Shown here: positions 16,001-23,710 of the stretch, one piece after another
Layout of the letters: every line of letters begins with the position of its first letter
Position numbering within the stretch: the first letter of the stretch is position 1
IMG/VR virus record: IMGVR_UViG_3300042474_000722
Coordinates: 1-37,688 of that record
Length of the DNA: 37,688 nt
Direction: 5' to 3' (one strand)
Origin: a virus
The notes under the pieces: generated by a model
What the model saw: the letters and a program-made list of their open reading frames with translations, nothing else
What the model was told of the DNA's origin: nothing
Databases searched by the model: none
Program-made: the position numbers and the translations under genes

Positions 16001-17674
16001 ATTGATGTCCTTACCGCGTCGATTAAGAGTCTTCGTGGTGAAGAAAAGAAAGCTGCAGAAGCTAGGATTACCGCTCTTAACCTTGAGCGCGGTAAGTTAC
16101 TTGCAATTGTTGAAGCAACTCGCCTAGCGAACGCAGAGCGCACCTATTTCCTTGGTGGAAACCAGGATATCGTTGCAGCCAGAGAACGAGCAAACCAAAA
16201 TCTGCTCGGCGGTGGCGGTGGCGGTGGCGGTGGCGGTGGAGGCGGAGGCGGTGGCGAGCAAAAGACAGCACGAGAGAAAGCTCTTGAGCTGGCTCAGCAA
16301 GCTGCAAGTCTTGCCGAAGCACTCTACAAGATCGAAGGAATTAACCTTAAGGAACTGATTAGGAAGACCATGGGCAAAGTGGCGGAAGCCATGAAGCTTG
16401 CGATCAAGCTAACTGCTCCTTACGCTAAGGCGTTTAAGACAGCCACTCTCGAGAAGGTAGGAAATTTTGCTGGTGCTGTAGGAAGCGTTGCTTCCGCAGT
16501 TGGTGGCATGGTTGATGCAGCTGAAAAGCTTGCTACCTACAAATCTCCAAGCGCGGCTAACCTGAAAAAGATTATCTCAGATATGTCTGTCGCAATGAAG
16601 TACATGATTGCCGAGGCGAAGAAGTTCGCTGGCAGTCAGGTGATTGCGGTTGAGGCATATTCTACTGGCGCTCAAGCAGTTGTTGGATCTATTGCAGCTG
16701 CTGTTGATGCATTTAACTCGATGGCAACTGGTGTCTACCAACCGCCTGAGCGTGTGCTTAGGCAAGTTGCTGAAGACATTAGCAAAGCAGTGCAGGCTTT
16801 CGTAAGCAAGCTTAGCTCCGCGCCGACACAGCCAATGCTAGACAAAGCAAAGGCATTCGCTGAGGCAGCAAACGCTGTTCTTGGCACTATCGGTAGTGCT
16901 ATCAGCTCGTTTAAAGATCTACGAAACTACGTCAAGCCGCTTGCAAGTGATCTTCAGGCGGTTGTAAACACCATTGAAACTGCTGTTCGACAGATGCTTG
17001 TTTCGATGGGTAGGTTCTCGCTGAACAAAGATCAATGGGAAGTTGTCAACACGTTCGCAAATGTAGCTAAGGCGATTGCTGATGCAGTCGGCGGAACTTA
17101 TGATGCGTTCGTAAAACAGATGGACTTCGTTGATCAGTTCAGGGAAGAAATCGATTACGATAAAGTCTTTGGATGGATCGAAGACGGTATTCGCAAGATG
17201 GCGGATATCGCTTCTTCTATGCCAGTTGGAATGGTTGCAATGGCAAGAGATGCCGCAGACGCTGCTAAGGCTATCGCCGAAGCGCTTGAAGCATTCTTTA
17301 ACCTAGCAGTCAACACTGGTGGAGACCCAGCATTACTTGCTGACTCACTCCAGGGAGCCGTAAATTCAGTACTATCAATTATTGAAGCGTTTGCAGCGAC
17401 AAGTCAAATTGTCGGAGCACACTTTGTTGATAGTCTCATTGTGGGAATGCAGTCCCGTGAGTCTGCACTCGCAGCTGAGGCTAATCGGTTGACTCAGATT
17501 ATGAGTGGGGCTGGAACGTCGATTACTCGACAGAACAACAACACCATGACAATCAACCATGTGGTCACTGACCCGAACGGCGTTCTCAAGAATGCTTCGG
17601 CTCAGGAAGTCGCAAGCCTGTTGAGCGGGGATGTATTTATTAACAACCTCGTTCACAGTATCAAAACGCAGTAA
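13007..17674 (+). CDS. Tail tape measure protein
   Basis: 1555 residues from ATG 13007, which has GGAGGTG upstream; the in-frame ATG at 12953 lies within the terminator and is rejected. N-terminal 300 residues are coiled coil. About 318-600 is the TP901-type tape-measure core ('FGDVEFQVLRAAAATSG', 'IARGMYFFASTTGS', 'ILADNGIRGTMAGRAVRQMF'). Hydrophobic segments near 668-700 and 803-828 could insert in the host membrane at DNA entry. A run of 16 glycines (about 1068-1083) links to a helical repeat-rich C-terminal third. It sets tail length; at about 0.15 nm per residue this implies roughly 230 nm. No lytic or peptidase domain was recognised. Confidence 0.95.
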   Translation: MADVKFNARVEADLSPLSQAASNMAGIFAKFAPKDLKKQYEELGRFIGKALDPQQGLKNVPISGRVKIGSEIAKGMGEAEKTVNSLARSLGGKLGKEFESVNTTANKVKRTTKDLEAKALERTLRNSANEVPKISTALFKVNGVWRQISAEAEGYRKKLKDQGTQVSEVRKRVSDLRKEYDLRVPLATNAAGVKKLGETQQRLKRAEAELTKLVTRYTAEQKAQENERNRILGTINNSLTAGLSTLKLTKAEEAKLTTSEKLRLVTQKQITEEQKRQTEIATRQAAIDQARRQAYALTIAGGQLKNYGDQLQALGRQSSQAFGDVEFQVLRAAAATSGSRDMVVEMTEESKRLSEQMGYFKSEEIARGMYFFASTTGSAVNSVEELSIMMGQLTPIMQAAAITQSDMEATIKGVYGILNQFSRPMEDAASVTEMLYYAAQKTAAELPDFVESLKMLGPVAAQAGVSFEDTLKALAILADNGIRGTMAGRAVRQMFLQLNDPAARATKALDKAVKSQLGLNKSFKQLVFPKGEFIGMAGYIRTLAKVTANMNDEQKGNIIGVIATAAEVPALTKLIEVETEAMKRGTSAISDNTKGVGDATRARELFAQSVDLVSQSTKAALGRIDNAIQNIKATFGEALAPAIEDLSFRLAGIAKRFDEFSRANPELLKTVATLTVLAGVAMTAGGAILGLVGAILLVTRVAFKEIALLVGGVSKVGPAAAGAATAAEGMTSVAAGAINATRAMNPFTATFKFLSGLVTGLGNKIKAPFVALSGGAKASTGIMAGLGKTLSGFLGGITKFARFISITWQAFLTIAAGIFVGFFQAISGGKKETDALSGAVSVLGEVFKFVSGVLDVVTAGFGLLFEAARFVGIQLGKMFGPDGPLGFLPGLIGTVFGGIGDLLGHIGNAINTVTAEFKKLNDDSLDPNKEKLKEIELQIASLTEQSSRFYGAAAEDNAARIKQLENEKKYLEDLISSTSRTALEQEKRISQAKEIQTQIDVLTASIKSLRGEEKKAAEARITALNLERGKLLAIVEATRLANAERTYFLGGNQDIVAARERANQNLLGGGGGGGGGGGGGGGGEQKTAREKALELAQQAASLAEALYKIEGINLKELIRKTMGKVAEAMKLAIKLTAPYAKAFKTATLEKVGNFAGAVGSVASAVGGMVDAAEKLATYKSPSAANLKKIISDMSVAMKYMIAEAKKFAGSQVIAVEAYSTGAQAVVGSIAAAVDAFNSMATGVYQPPERVLRQVAEDISKAVQAFVSKLSSAPTQPMLDKAKAFAEAANAVLGTIGSAISSFKDLRNYVKPLASDLQAVVNTIETAVRQMLVSMGRFSLNKDQWEVVNTFANVAKAIADAVGGTYDAFVKQMDFVDQFREEIDYDKVFGWIEDGIRKMADIASSMPVGMVAMARDAADAAKAIAEALEAFFNLAVNTGGDPALLADSLQGAVNSVLSIIEAFAATSQIVGAHFVDSLIVGMQSRESALAAEANRLTQIMSGAGTSITRQNNNTMTINHVVTDPNGVLKNASAQEVASLLSGDVFINNLVHSIKTQ

Positions 17675-17679
17675 TATAT

Positions 17680-17705
17680 GGGGGAGGGGCTTTGGCTCCT
17701 CCCCC
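17680..17705 (+). other. G-run hairpin between tape measure and minor tail gene
   Basis: GGGGGAGGGGC (17680-17690) pairs with 17695-17705 (one G-T wobble) around a TTTG loop, beginning five bases after the tape measure stop. It lacks a following T-run, so it resembles the hairpin after the capsid gene rather than a terminator. An mRNA-stabilising or translation-limiting role is likely. Confidence 0.6.
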
Positions 17706-17719
17706 TAATGGGGGTAGAA

Positions 17720-20677
17720 ATGCCAGGTCCTTATAGTTGCTCAGAAGACGCAACCGCGATTAATAATCCAAATGGGTCTGGCTACACATCAGACTGGAAT
17801 GCCAATGGCGTGATGTCTCCTATTGGGGTAAACACTAATGGCACAATTCTGTTCCGAGCACGGATGCAATTTACTGGCTTTTCCAGTACTGGAATCCAAA
17901 GCGTTACAAATGCTAAGCTAAAATTGTATTACTATCATAGCGGAACTTCCTCAAACAATGCTGGAAATTCTGGCACTAGTACAAATCGTATAGTGCAAGT
18001 ATACTTAGCAAACAGTACAAATAGTATCGTGGACACTGGCGGGGGAACCCCATTTCCAGCTTCTGGATGGACAAGCAAAAGCGGATACAACTGGGAAACG
18101 CAATTTGCTAACGGAACATACTATTCTGGTATCTCTGCTACAGAGACAATTAGCGGGGTAACCGCTAACGGCACACTTGTAGAAATTGACGTTACCAATC
18201 TTATTCAGTACCTTATCGCCAATCCAGGATTTACTTTCCGAGGATTTTTGCTAAAGCTTGATGCCGAGGGCGCTAGCAATACAAACTCTTTTGTTCAGTT
18301 TTATTCTAGGAACTCTTCATTCCCTCCAGTTCTTGAAACAACAGAAGTAACAAATGTTGCACCGAATGCACCAGTAAATCTCTCACCTACTGGTGGAGCT
18401 ATTGTTACATCTAAGGTATTAAGCGGCACTTTGAGTGACCCTGACAATTCAGATTCACTCTCAGCGGTGCAAGTTCAGATTGCAAGTGATTCTGGATTTA
18501 CATCGATCGTTTATGATTCAGGAACAGTATCGGATACTGGGACTACATTTTCAGTAACTCATAATGCTTCATTAACATATAACACCACTTATTACTGGCG
18601 AGCTCGAACAAAAGACCTTGCTGGTATCTGGGGTCCATATTCCTCTGGTGATACGTTTAAGCAGAATACAAAGCCAAACACACCAAGTGGTCTTACACCT
18701 ACTGGCGGAGTTGTTGTTCCAACTCTTACACCGACGTTTAGCGGTCAAGGGTCAGATCCTGATCCAGGCGACTCAATTGCTACAGCAAGAATCCGAGTAT
18801 ACCGCACCAGTGACAACACGCTGATGTGGGACAGTGGAGACTTTGCTTCTGGGGTTGCTTCGTTCACTAAGCAGTACGGAAACGGTGGAACTGTTTACTT
18901 TAACTTGAGCTACGGTACATCGTACTACTGGAATGCAACGGTCAAAGACACAAACAGTGCTTCTTCATCGACATCTTCGTCATCCACATTTGCAACAGAT
19001 ATCGCTGGTGTTACAGGCATGACACCTAACATTAGCAATGGTGTTACTGGTTGGGTTAAGACACTAACTCCAGCATTTAACTTCGTAACTCCAGCAAATA
19101 TGAATCAGTATACGTTAAAGATTTACGATACAAATAATACTCTTATTCGCACAATTGGACCAACGGCGGTGAGCCCAGTCGCCACAACGCTGGCAACTGA
19201 TTACACCTATAGCGGTTCGCCAGTCCTAGAGTATGGCACAAGATACCAATGGACTGTAACTTGGAGGGATACTTCAAATGTAACCCAGCCAGAATCTGTA
19301 AAAGCTGCGTTCTGGACGAATGCTGCACCAGTTTCAAATAACATCAGCCCGACAAATAACCAGGCCATTACGTCAATTAATCCTGTTATTCAAGCAGCTT
19401 TTGCCGACCAGGATCTTGCAAACGGATTTGAAGATTCTCCAACAGCTCTGTCTATTGAGGTTAGCGCTACGGACGGAACTGTTATGTACACTATGGCTAA
19501 AACAGCATCTCTGGAAAGCGGTGTTAATGGGCTGTCGCAAGGCGCTTCTGGGGTAACTACTACCGCTGGAGCTGGTGGTACTACACTTACTAAGAACGTT
19601 CAATACCGTTACCGAAGTCGTTACACCGATAACTCTGGCGCATCAAACGCACAGGGTTCGTATACCGACTATGTGTTTTTTAAGCCAACAGACGGTCCTA
19701 CAATTTCTTCCCTTGCGGTAGATGCGAGTGACCTAACAACTGGAAAAATCAATAACTCAATTCCTCTTCTAAGCTACACATATACTGCGGCGTTTGGTAA
19801 GGCTCAAAAAAGCCGACGTTTAAGGATTATTGAAACAAGTTCTGGAAACTCTGTTCGATACGACAGTGGGTTCATTCTGACTGCGGATGCATCGTTTGAT
19901 GCGCCAGCTGATATCATCCTTAACAACGCTACCTATAAGTTCGAAGTAACAGTACAGGATAGCGACGACATTGAGTCCTCTACGATTTCTGTAACTTACG
20001 TTGCTTTGTGGAATGCACCAGCAGTTATTACTGGGCTTAGCATTGAGCAAGGAAACGGAACTTTAAAGTTGACATGGGACCAGTCAGCTGATGCATCTTT
20101 CACAAAGTACAATGTGTACCGTCGAAACTACGGTAGCTCTGTACCCTATGAATTCATTACAAGCATTCAGGATATTGGAACAGTAAACTACACAGACTTC
20201 TCTGCTGGAATTGGTGCAAGGTATGAGTATAAAGTTACTCAGACCTCCACACCTGTAGGGTCCAACCCAGTTGATTCTGATATTGATGCCACAACCCTTA
20301 CTGTTGGAGCGTCAATCTATGACAACTGGTTTATTGTCTACGAAGGCAATGAAGCTCTTGGGGTAGAATTGTATGTAGACTCAGAAGACCGAACAAACCC
20401 ATACCAAGAAGAGATCTTTGAACCCTTTGGTCGATCCAAAAAGGTTGTGGTCCGATATGGTCAGTATGGTGTAGAGGGAAACATTTCAGCATACATTCCT
20501 AATGATGAGGCTGAGGTTAAGCTATCAAAGATCAAGCAGCTTTTTGAGCTGAGTGTTCCTCTTTACCTAAAGACACCATTTGGTGATGTGTACAAGGTTT
20601 ATTTTAGTACTCCATCCTACCAGTACGCAACTGGTGGAACTGTAAAAATTTCAGTAGGATATATTGAGGTTGACTAA
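17720..20677 (+). CDS. Minor tail protein, Dit-like C-terminus with Ig/Fn3-type repeats
   Basis: 985 residues if started at ATG 17720; earlier in-frame ATGs at 17708 and 17678 are possible but lie beside or within the hairpin, and none has a strong ribosome site. About 1-210 is a beta-sandwich resembling DNRLRE/carbohydrate-binding modules. About 212-860 holds repeated Ig/Fn3-like domains, with recurring 'PNAPVNLSPTGG', 'YYWRARTKDLAGIWGPYSSG' and 'SYYWNATVKD' signatures. The last 120 residues ('WFIVYEGNEALGVELYVDSED', 'LYLKTPFGDVYKVYF') resemble the end of distal tail proteins. It follows the tape measure, the normal place for Dit, and joins the next gene by TAATG. Sugar binding at the tail tip is inferred. 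Confidence 0.8.
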   Translation: MPGPYSCSEDATAINNPNGSGYTSDWNANGVMSPIGVNTNGTILFRARMQFTGFSSTGIQSVTNAKLKLYYYHSGTSSNNAGNSGTSTNRIVQVYLANSTNSIVDTGGGTPFPASGWTSKSGYNWETQFANGTYYSGISATETISGVTANGTLVEIDVTNLIQYLIANPGFTFRGFLLKLDAEGASNTNSFVQFYSRNSSFPPVLETTEVTNVAPNAPVNLSPTGGAIVTSKVLSGTLSDPDNSDSLSAVQVQIASDSGFTSIVYDSGTVSDTGTTFSVTHNASLTYNTTYYWRARTKDLAGIWGPYSSGDTFKQNTKPNTPSGLTPTGGVVVPTLTPTFSGQGSDPDPGDSIATARIRVYRTSDNTLMWDSGDFASGVASFTKQYGNGGTVYFNLSYGTSYYWNATVKDTNSASSSTSSSSTFATDIAGVTGMTPNISNGVTGWVKTLTPAFNFVTPANMNQYTLKIYDTNNTLIRTIGPTAVSPVATTLATDYTYSGSPVLEYGTRYQWTVTWRDTSNVTQPESVKAAFWTNAAPVSNNISPTNNQAITSINPVIQAAFADQDLANGFEDSPTALSIEVSATDGTVMYTMAKTASLESGVNGLSQGASGVTTTAGAGGTTLTKNVQYRYRSRYTDNSGASNAQGSYTDYVFFKPTDGPTISSLAVDASDLTTGKINNSIPLLSYTYTAAFGKAQKSRRLRIIETSSGNSVRYDSGFILTADASFDAPADIILNNATYKFEVTVQDSDDIESSTISVTYVALWNAPAVITGLSIEQGNGTLKLTWDQSADASFTKYNVYRRNYGSSVPYEFITSIQDIGTVNYTDFSAGIGARYEYKVTQTSTPVGSNPVDSDIDATTLTVGASIYDNWFIVYEGNEALGVELYVDSEDRTNPYQEEIFEPFGRSKKVVVRYGQYGVEGNISAYIPNDEAEVKLSKIKQLFELSVPLYLKTPFGDVYKVYFSTPSYQYATGGTVKISVGYIEVD

Positions 20678-21927
20678 TGTATAGTGGTATCCAGAATCTG
20701 AGCGAGTTCAAAGAAGCGCTTCTCGCGCCAATACGAGACGTTAAGATTAAGGTTACTGCTTTGGATAGCAGCCTTGTCCCGATTGAAGATGTAACCGCAT
20801 CTACTATCGAAGGCACTGTCTTTGTCGATACGTCCAGAGCGACACGCCGAACGTGTCAGCTGCGACTTATCGACAAAGATGGGCAGTATACTCCAAAAGA
20901 TGCTAGCTCAGTATTTTACTGGGACAAACTAATCAAAATTCAATATGGTCTAAAGATTGGCGCTGACTACGTTTATGTTCCGCTAGGAGTTTTCACGATC
21001 GACCGATCTGAGGTCATCGCAGAAAACGGTGCTGCCGTTATTAATATCGACGGAAGCGACCAATGGGATGTTTTCTCAATGGCAAGTTTTGCAGAAGACG
21101 GCTATGGTTGGCCGTCTGGAACTTTGATTAATACCATTATTTCAGAGGTCGCACAATATCTTGGTAGCTTCACTGCGTACACAGATAAAAGCAAAACATT
21201 TACTGCTGTTCCTAGTAACAGGATTACTTTAGACCCTCTTGCAGGTAGGTCAAGCCCAGAAAAGCAGATCAACGTTGCTTACGAGTATAAAGCTGGTGAC
21301 AACATTGGGCAAAAGCTAAAAGATTGGGCTCAGGACTGGTCAATTGATATCTATTTTGATGTTAATGGCAACTTGGTTACCCATGATATGACCCTGCCGC
21401 CGTACACTGGAACCTCAAATAGTGCACCTGATGCGTCATTCTCTGCAGGAGATAACGCAATCATGCTTGGTATTCAAAAAGCTCAGTCGTCTCACTCAAT
21501 TTATAATCACATCGTAGTTACTGGTGACAATGGAAATGGAACCGCTGCGGTCAGGGGAGAGTATCTTGAGGGGACTGGCACAAATGTTAACACGTCAACG
21601 TTGAAGAGAACTTACAATCAAAGGTCTAACACTGGACTCACAGTTCAGGAGCTTGGGGCTAAGATTCTTGTAATTCGAACGACTACTCTTAAAACAGCGC
21701 AGCAATGCTTAGACCGAGCTAAGGTTGAACTTGCTAAAAATCTTGTGGTAGAGGAAACAATTCAACTTCCTACAATTGTAAACCCGCTATTTGAAGGTCA
21801 CGATGTCATAGAGATTACTGAAGAAAACACTGGTCTTCAGCAGCAAAAGTACACACTTGATTCGTTTGACATCCCAATGCGATCGAGCAGACAAGTTCTA
21901 AACGTCAAGAAGATGAGGGCATTGTAA
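20677..21927 (+). CDS. Baseplate/tail hub protein (gp27/Tal-like)
   Basis: 416 residues. The pattern 'EGTVFVDTSRATRRTCQLRLID', 'YVPLGVFTIDRSEV', 'INIDGSDQWDVF' and 'KLKDWAQDWSIDIYFDVNGNL' is that of phage tail-associated hub proteins built of gp27-like barrels. 'AQQCLDRAKVELAKNLVVEETI' matches their conserved late helix. It would form the trimeric hub closing the tail tube. No enzymatic extension is present, unlike the long Tal proteins of many Gram-positive phages. One-base TAATG overlaps on both sides tie it to its neighbours. Confidence 0.85.
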   Translation: MYSGIQNLSEFKEALLAPIRDVKIKVTALDSSLVPIEDVTASTIEGTVFVDTSRATRRTCQLRLIDKDGQYTPKDASSVFYWDKLIKIQYGLKIGADYVYVPLGVFTIDRSEVIAENGAAVINIDGSDQWDVFSMASFAEDGYGWPSGTLINTIISEVAQYLGSFTAYTDKSKTFTAVPSNRITLDPLAGRSSPEKQINVAYEYKAGDNIGQKLKDWAQDWSIDIYFDVNGNLVTHDMTLPPYTGTSNSAPDASFSAGDNAIMLGIQKAQSSHSIYNHIVVTGDNGNGTAAVRGEYLEGTGTNVNTSTLKRTYNQRSNTGLTVQELGAKILVIRTTTLKTAQQCLDRAKVELAKNLVVEETIQLPTIVNPLFEGHDVIEITEENTGLQQQKYTLDSFDIPMRSSRQVLNVKKMRAL

Positions 21928-22982
21928 TGGCAGAAATTGGCGACAAGTCTTTTACGACAGATATGATCCAGTTGATTAAAGATGCTGTCAAAGCAGAGCT
22001 TGGAACAAATGCGTTTGTTAACAGGTATCTTGCTGAAGTAACTGCCGTTGACTCGACAACTTCTGCAATCTCAGTAAAGCTTTCTGGATCTGATGAGGTA
22101 TCTAGCTCGTTTCGTTCAAGAGGGCTACAGCTTCCTTCGGTTGGCGATCAAGTAATTGCTTGCATTGACGGGCAGGACCGCTGGATTGAATCCGTGGTTC
22201 GCCCAGCAACAAGTACACCATATCTGCAGATCTCCTCTGGTGCTATTACTGGGGTATCTGGAGCCCCAACTGGAGCAGTCATGGGCTGGCTCACAGCAAC
22301 GGCTCCTACGGGCTGGCTTTTCTGTGATGGCACTTCATACGCATATAACACCTACCCAGCCTTAGGAGCGCTCCTAGGTGGGTCTGCGGGGGGAAATTTT
22401 ACCGTCCCAGACATGAGGGACAGGTTTCTTGGGTCTCTAGGGACTGTTGGGGCTTGGTCAAATACCACTGGGACTATCGGACCGAACTCGACAATTACCA
22501 ACGACCGAGCGCACACGCACTCAACTTCTCATACTCATACATTTAGCGGATCATTTAGCGGTTCAGGTCATACACATGGTGCAACTGGGTTAAACCCTAC
22601 GGCAACAACAATTGGATCACTATCAACCACTCAAGCTGGTTTACATAGCCACACGGCTCCAATCGTTACTGAATCTAGCGGTTCGCCGTCTTCAGTGGTT
22701 AACAGGGACTCTGGAGGAACGGCAGCTTCAACTGCATCTTCAACACACACACATAGTTTTTCCGCTGGCTCATGGACAACAACAACTGCAGTTTCTCATG
22801 ACCATGATGTAACAGTTCCTTCTCACGATCATGGAATTAACGGCGATACAGCTAGCGCGACTGCTGACGGTACAGTTTCTGGAACAGTAGGAACTGATAC
22901 AACGGCAACTGGTGCAGCAACCTATGGAGGTTCTGCAATTTCGCCAAAAGCCACAAGGCTAAACTTTATTATTAAAACCTAA
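21927..22982 (+). CDS. Baseplate spike/collar protein with HxH metal-binding motifs
   Basis: 351 residues. About 30-90 looks like an OB-fold needle domain ('NRYLAEVTAVDSTTSAISVKLSG', 'LPSVGDQVIACIDGQDRW'). About 112-170 is a phage tail collar domain ('APTGWLFCDGTSY', 'FTVPDMRDRFLGSLG'). The rest is Ser/Thr/Gly-rich with at least seven HxH motifs (HTHS, HTHT, HTHG, HSHT, HTHS, HDHD, HDHG), the hallmark of iron-coordinating T4 gp37-like needles. It ends with 'ATRLNFIIKT', the usual last strand of collar proteins. It is probably the trimeric tip or a short central fibre. Confidence 0.88.
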   Translation: MAEIGDKSFTTDMIQLIKDAVKAELGTNAFVNRYLAEVTAVDSTTSAISVKLSGSDEVSSSFRSRGLQLPSVGDQVIACIDGQDRWIESVVRPATSTPYLQISSGAITGVSGAPTGAVMGWLTATAPTGWLFCDGTSYAYNTYPALGALLGGSAGGNFTVPDMRDRFLGSLGTVGAWSNTTGTIGPNSTITNDRAHTHSTSHTHTFSGSFSGSGHTHGATGLNPTATTIGSLSTTQAGLHSHTAPIVTESSGSPSSVVNRDSGGTAASTASSTHTHSFSAGSWTTTTAVSHDHDVTVPSHDHGINGDTASATADGTVSGTVGTDTTATGAATYGGSAISPKATRLNFIIKT

Positions 22983-22991
22983 GGAGGGCTT

Positions 22992-23345
22992 ATGCCTGCT
23001 GGAAAGCACGACATTATTATCGAGCAAGGGGCTACCTTCCGACGGGTTATTACCTGGAAGGACTCTGCTGGTGTCCCGATCAACCTAACTGGTTGGTCTG
23101 CTAAAATGCAAGTTCGGGAAAGGGTTCGTGATTCAGATGTTGTACTTGAGTGCAGCACTGCAAATAGTCGCATCACACTTGGTGGATCTGCTGGTACTAT
23201 CACGATCGTAGCTCAAGACGAAGTAACTGCGCCACTTTCTGAAATGCCGAAAGCAGTATACGATCTTGAGCTTACTTCGCCTGGCGGAGAGGTCACTCGA
23301 CTTCTTCGTGGTTCTGTGGAAATTATTGGAGAAGTAACAAGATGA
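22992..23345 (+). CDS. Small Ig-like baseplate protein (BppU N-terminus-like)
   Basis: 117 residues starting behind AAGGAGG. The layout 'HDIIIEQGATFRRVITWKDSAGVPINLTGWSA' followed by 'ITLGGSAGTITIVA' and 'AVYDLELTSPGGEVTRLLRGSVEII' is a common phage beta-sandwich seen in baseplate upper proteins and many prophages. It is probably an attachment module between baseplate and fibres. It overlaps the next gene by ATGA. Confidence 0.75.
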   Translation: MPAGKHDIIIEQGATFRRVITWKDSAGVPINLTGWSAKMQVRERVRDSDVVLECSTANSRITLGGSAGTITIVAQDEVTAPLSEMPKAVYDLELTSPGGEVTRLLRGSVEIIGEVTR

Positions 23346-23701
23346 GTACGAACACTACTATTGAGCAGCCAGCCAATGTAGTGGTCGTAGACGAAGAGAA
23401 TATTACCGTTGAAGTTCAGACAAATGCCTTTGAGGTAGTGCTAGCTGAAGTTGGTCCGCAAGGAGTTACTGGACCAACTGGACCACAAGGTCCTTCGGGT
23501 GCTTCGCACGCTACATACATTCATAATCAAAATGCACCGTCCACAACGTGGACAGTTACACATAATCTTGCTTGCTTTCCTTCCGTTTCGGTGGTTGATA
23601 GCGCAAGTAATGTTGTTTATGGAGAAGTTAATTACATCTCCAATAACAGCTTAACTCTTACCTTCTCTGGGGCTTTCTCAGGGCAGGCATTTCTGAACTA
23701 A
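23342..23701 (+). CDS. Short collagen-like fibre protein
   Basis: 119 residues. The N-terminal 35 residues form beta strands; then six Gly-X-Y triplets (GPQGVTGPTGPQGPSGAS, about 40-57) form a short collagen-like stem. The C-terminal 60 residues ('WTVTHNLACFPSVSVVDS', 'LTLTFSGAFSGQAFLN') are a fibre-tip domain found widely in phage structural proteins. Likely a small trimeric appendage. An N-terminal 'NVVVVDEENITVEVQTN' strand may dock to the preceding protein. Confidence 0.8.
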   Translation: MSTNTTIEQPANVVVVDEENITVEVQTNAFEVVLAEVGPQGVTGPTGPQGPSGASHATYIHNQNAPSTTWTVTHNLACFPSVSVVDSASNVVYGEVNYISNNSLTLTFSGAFSGQAFLN

Positions 23702-23710
23702 GGAGTACAC

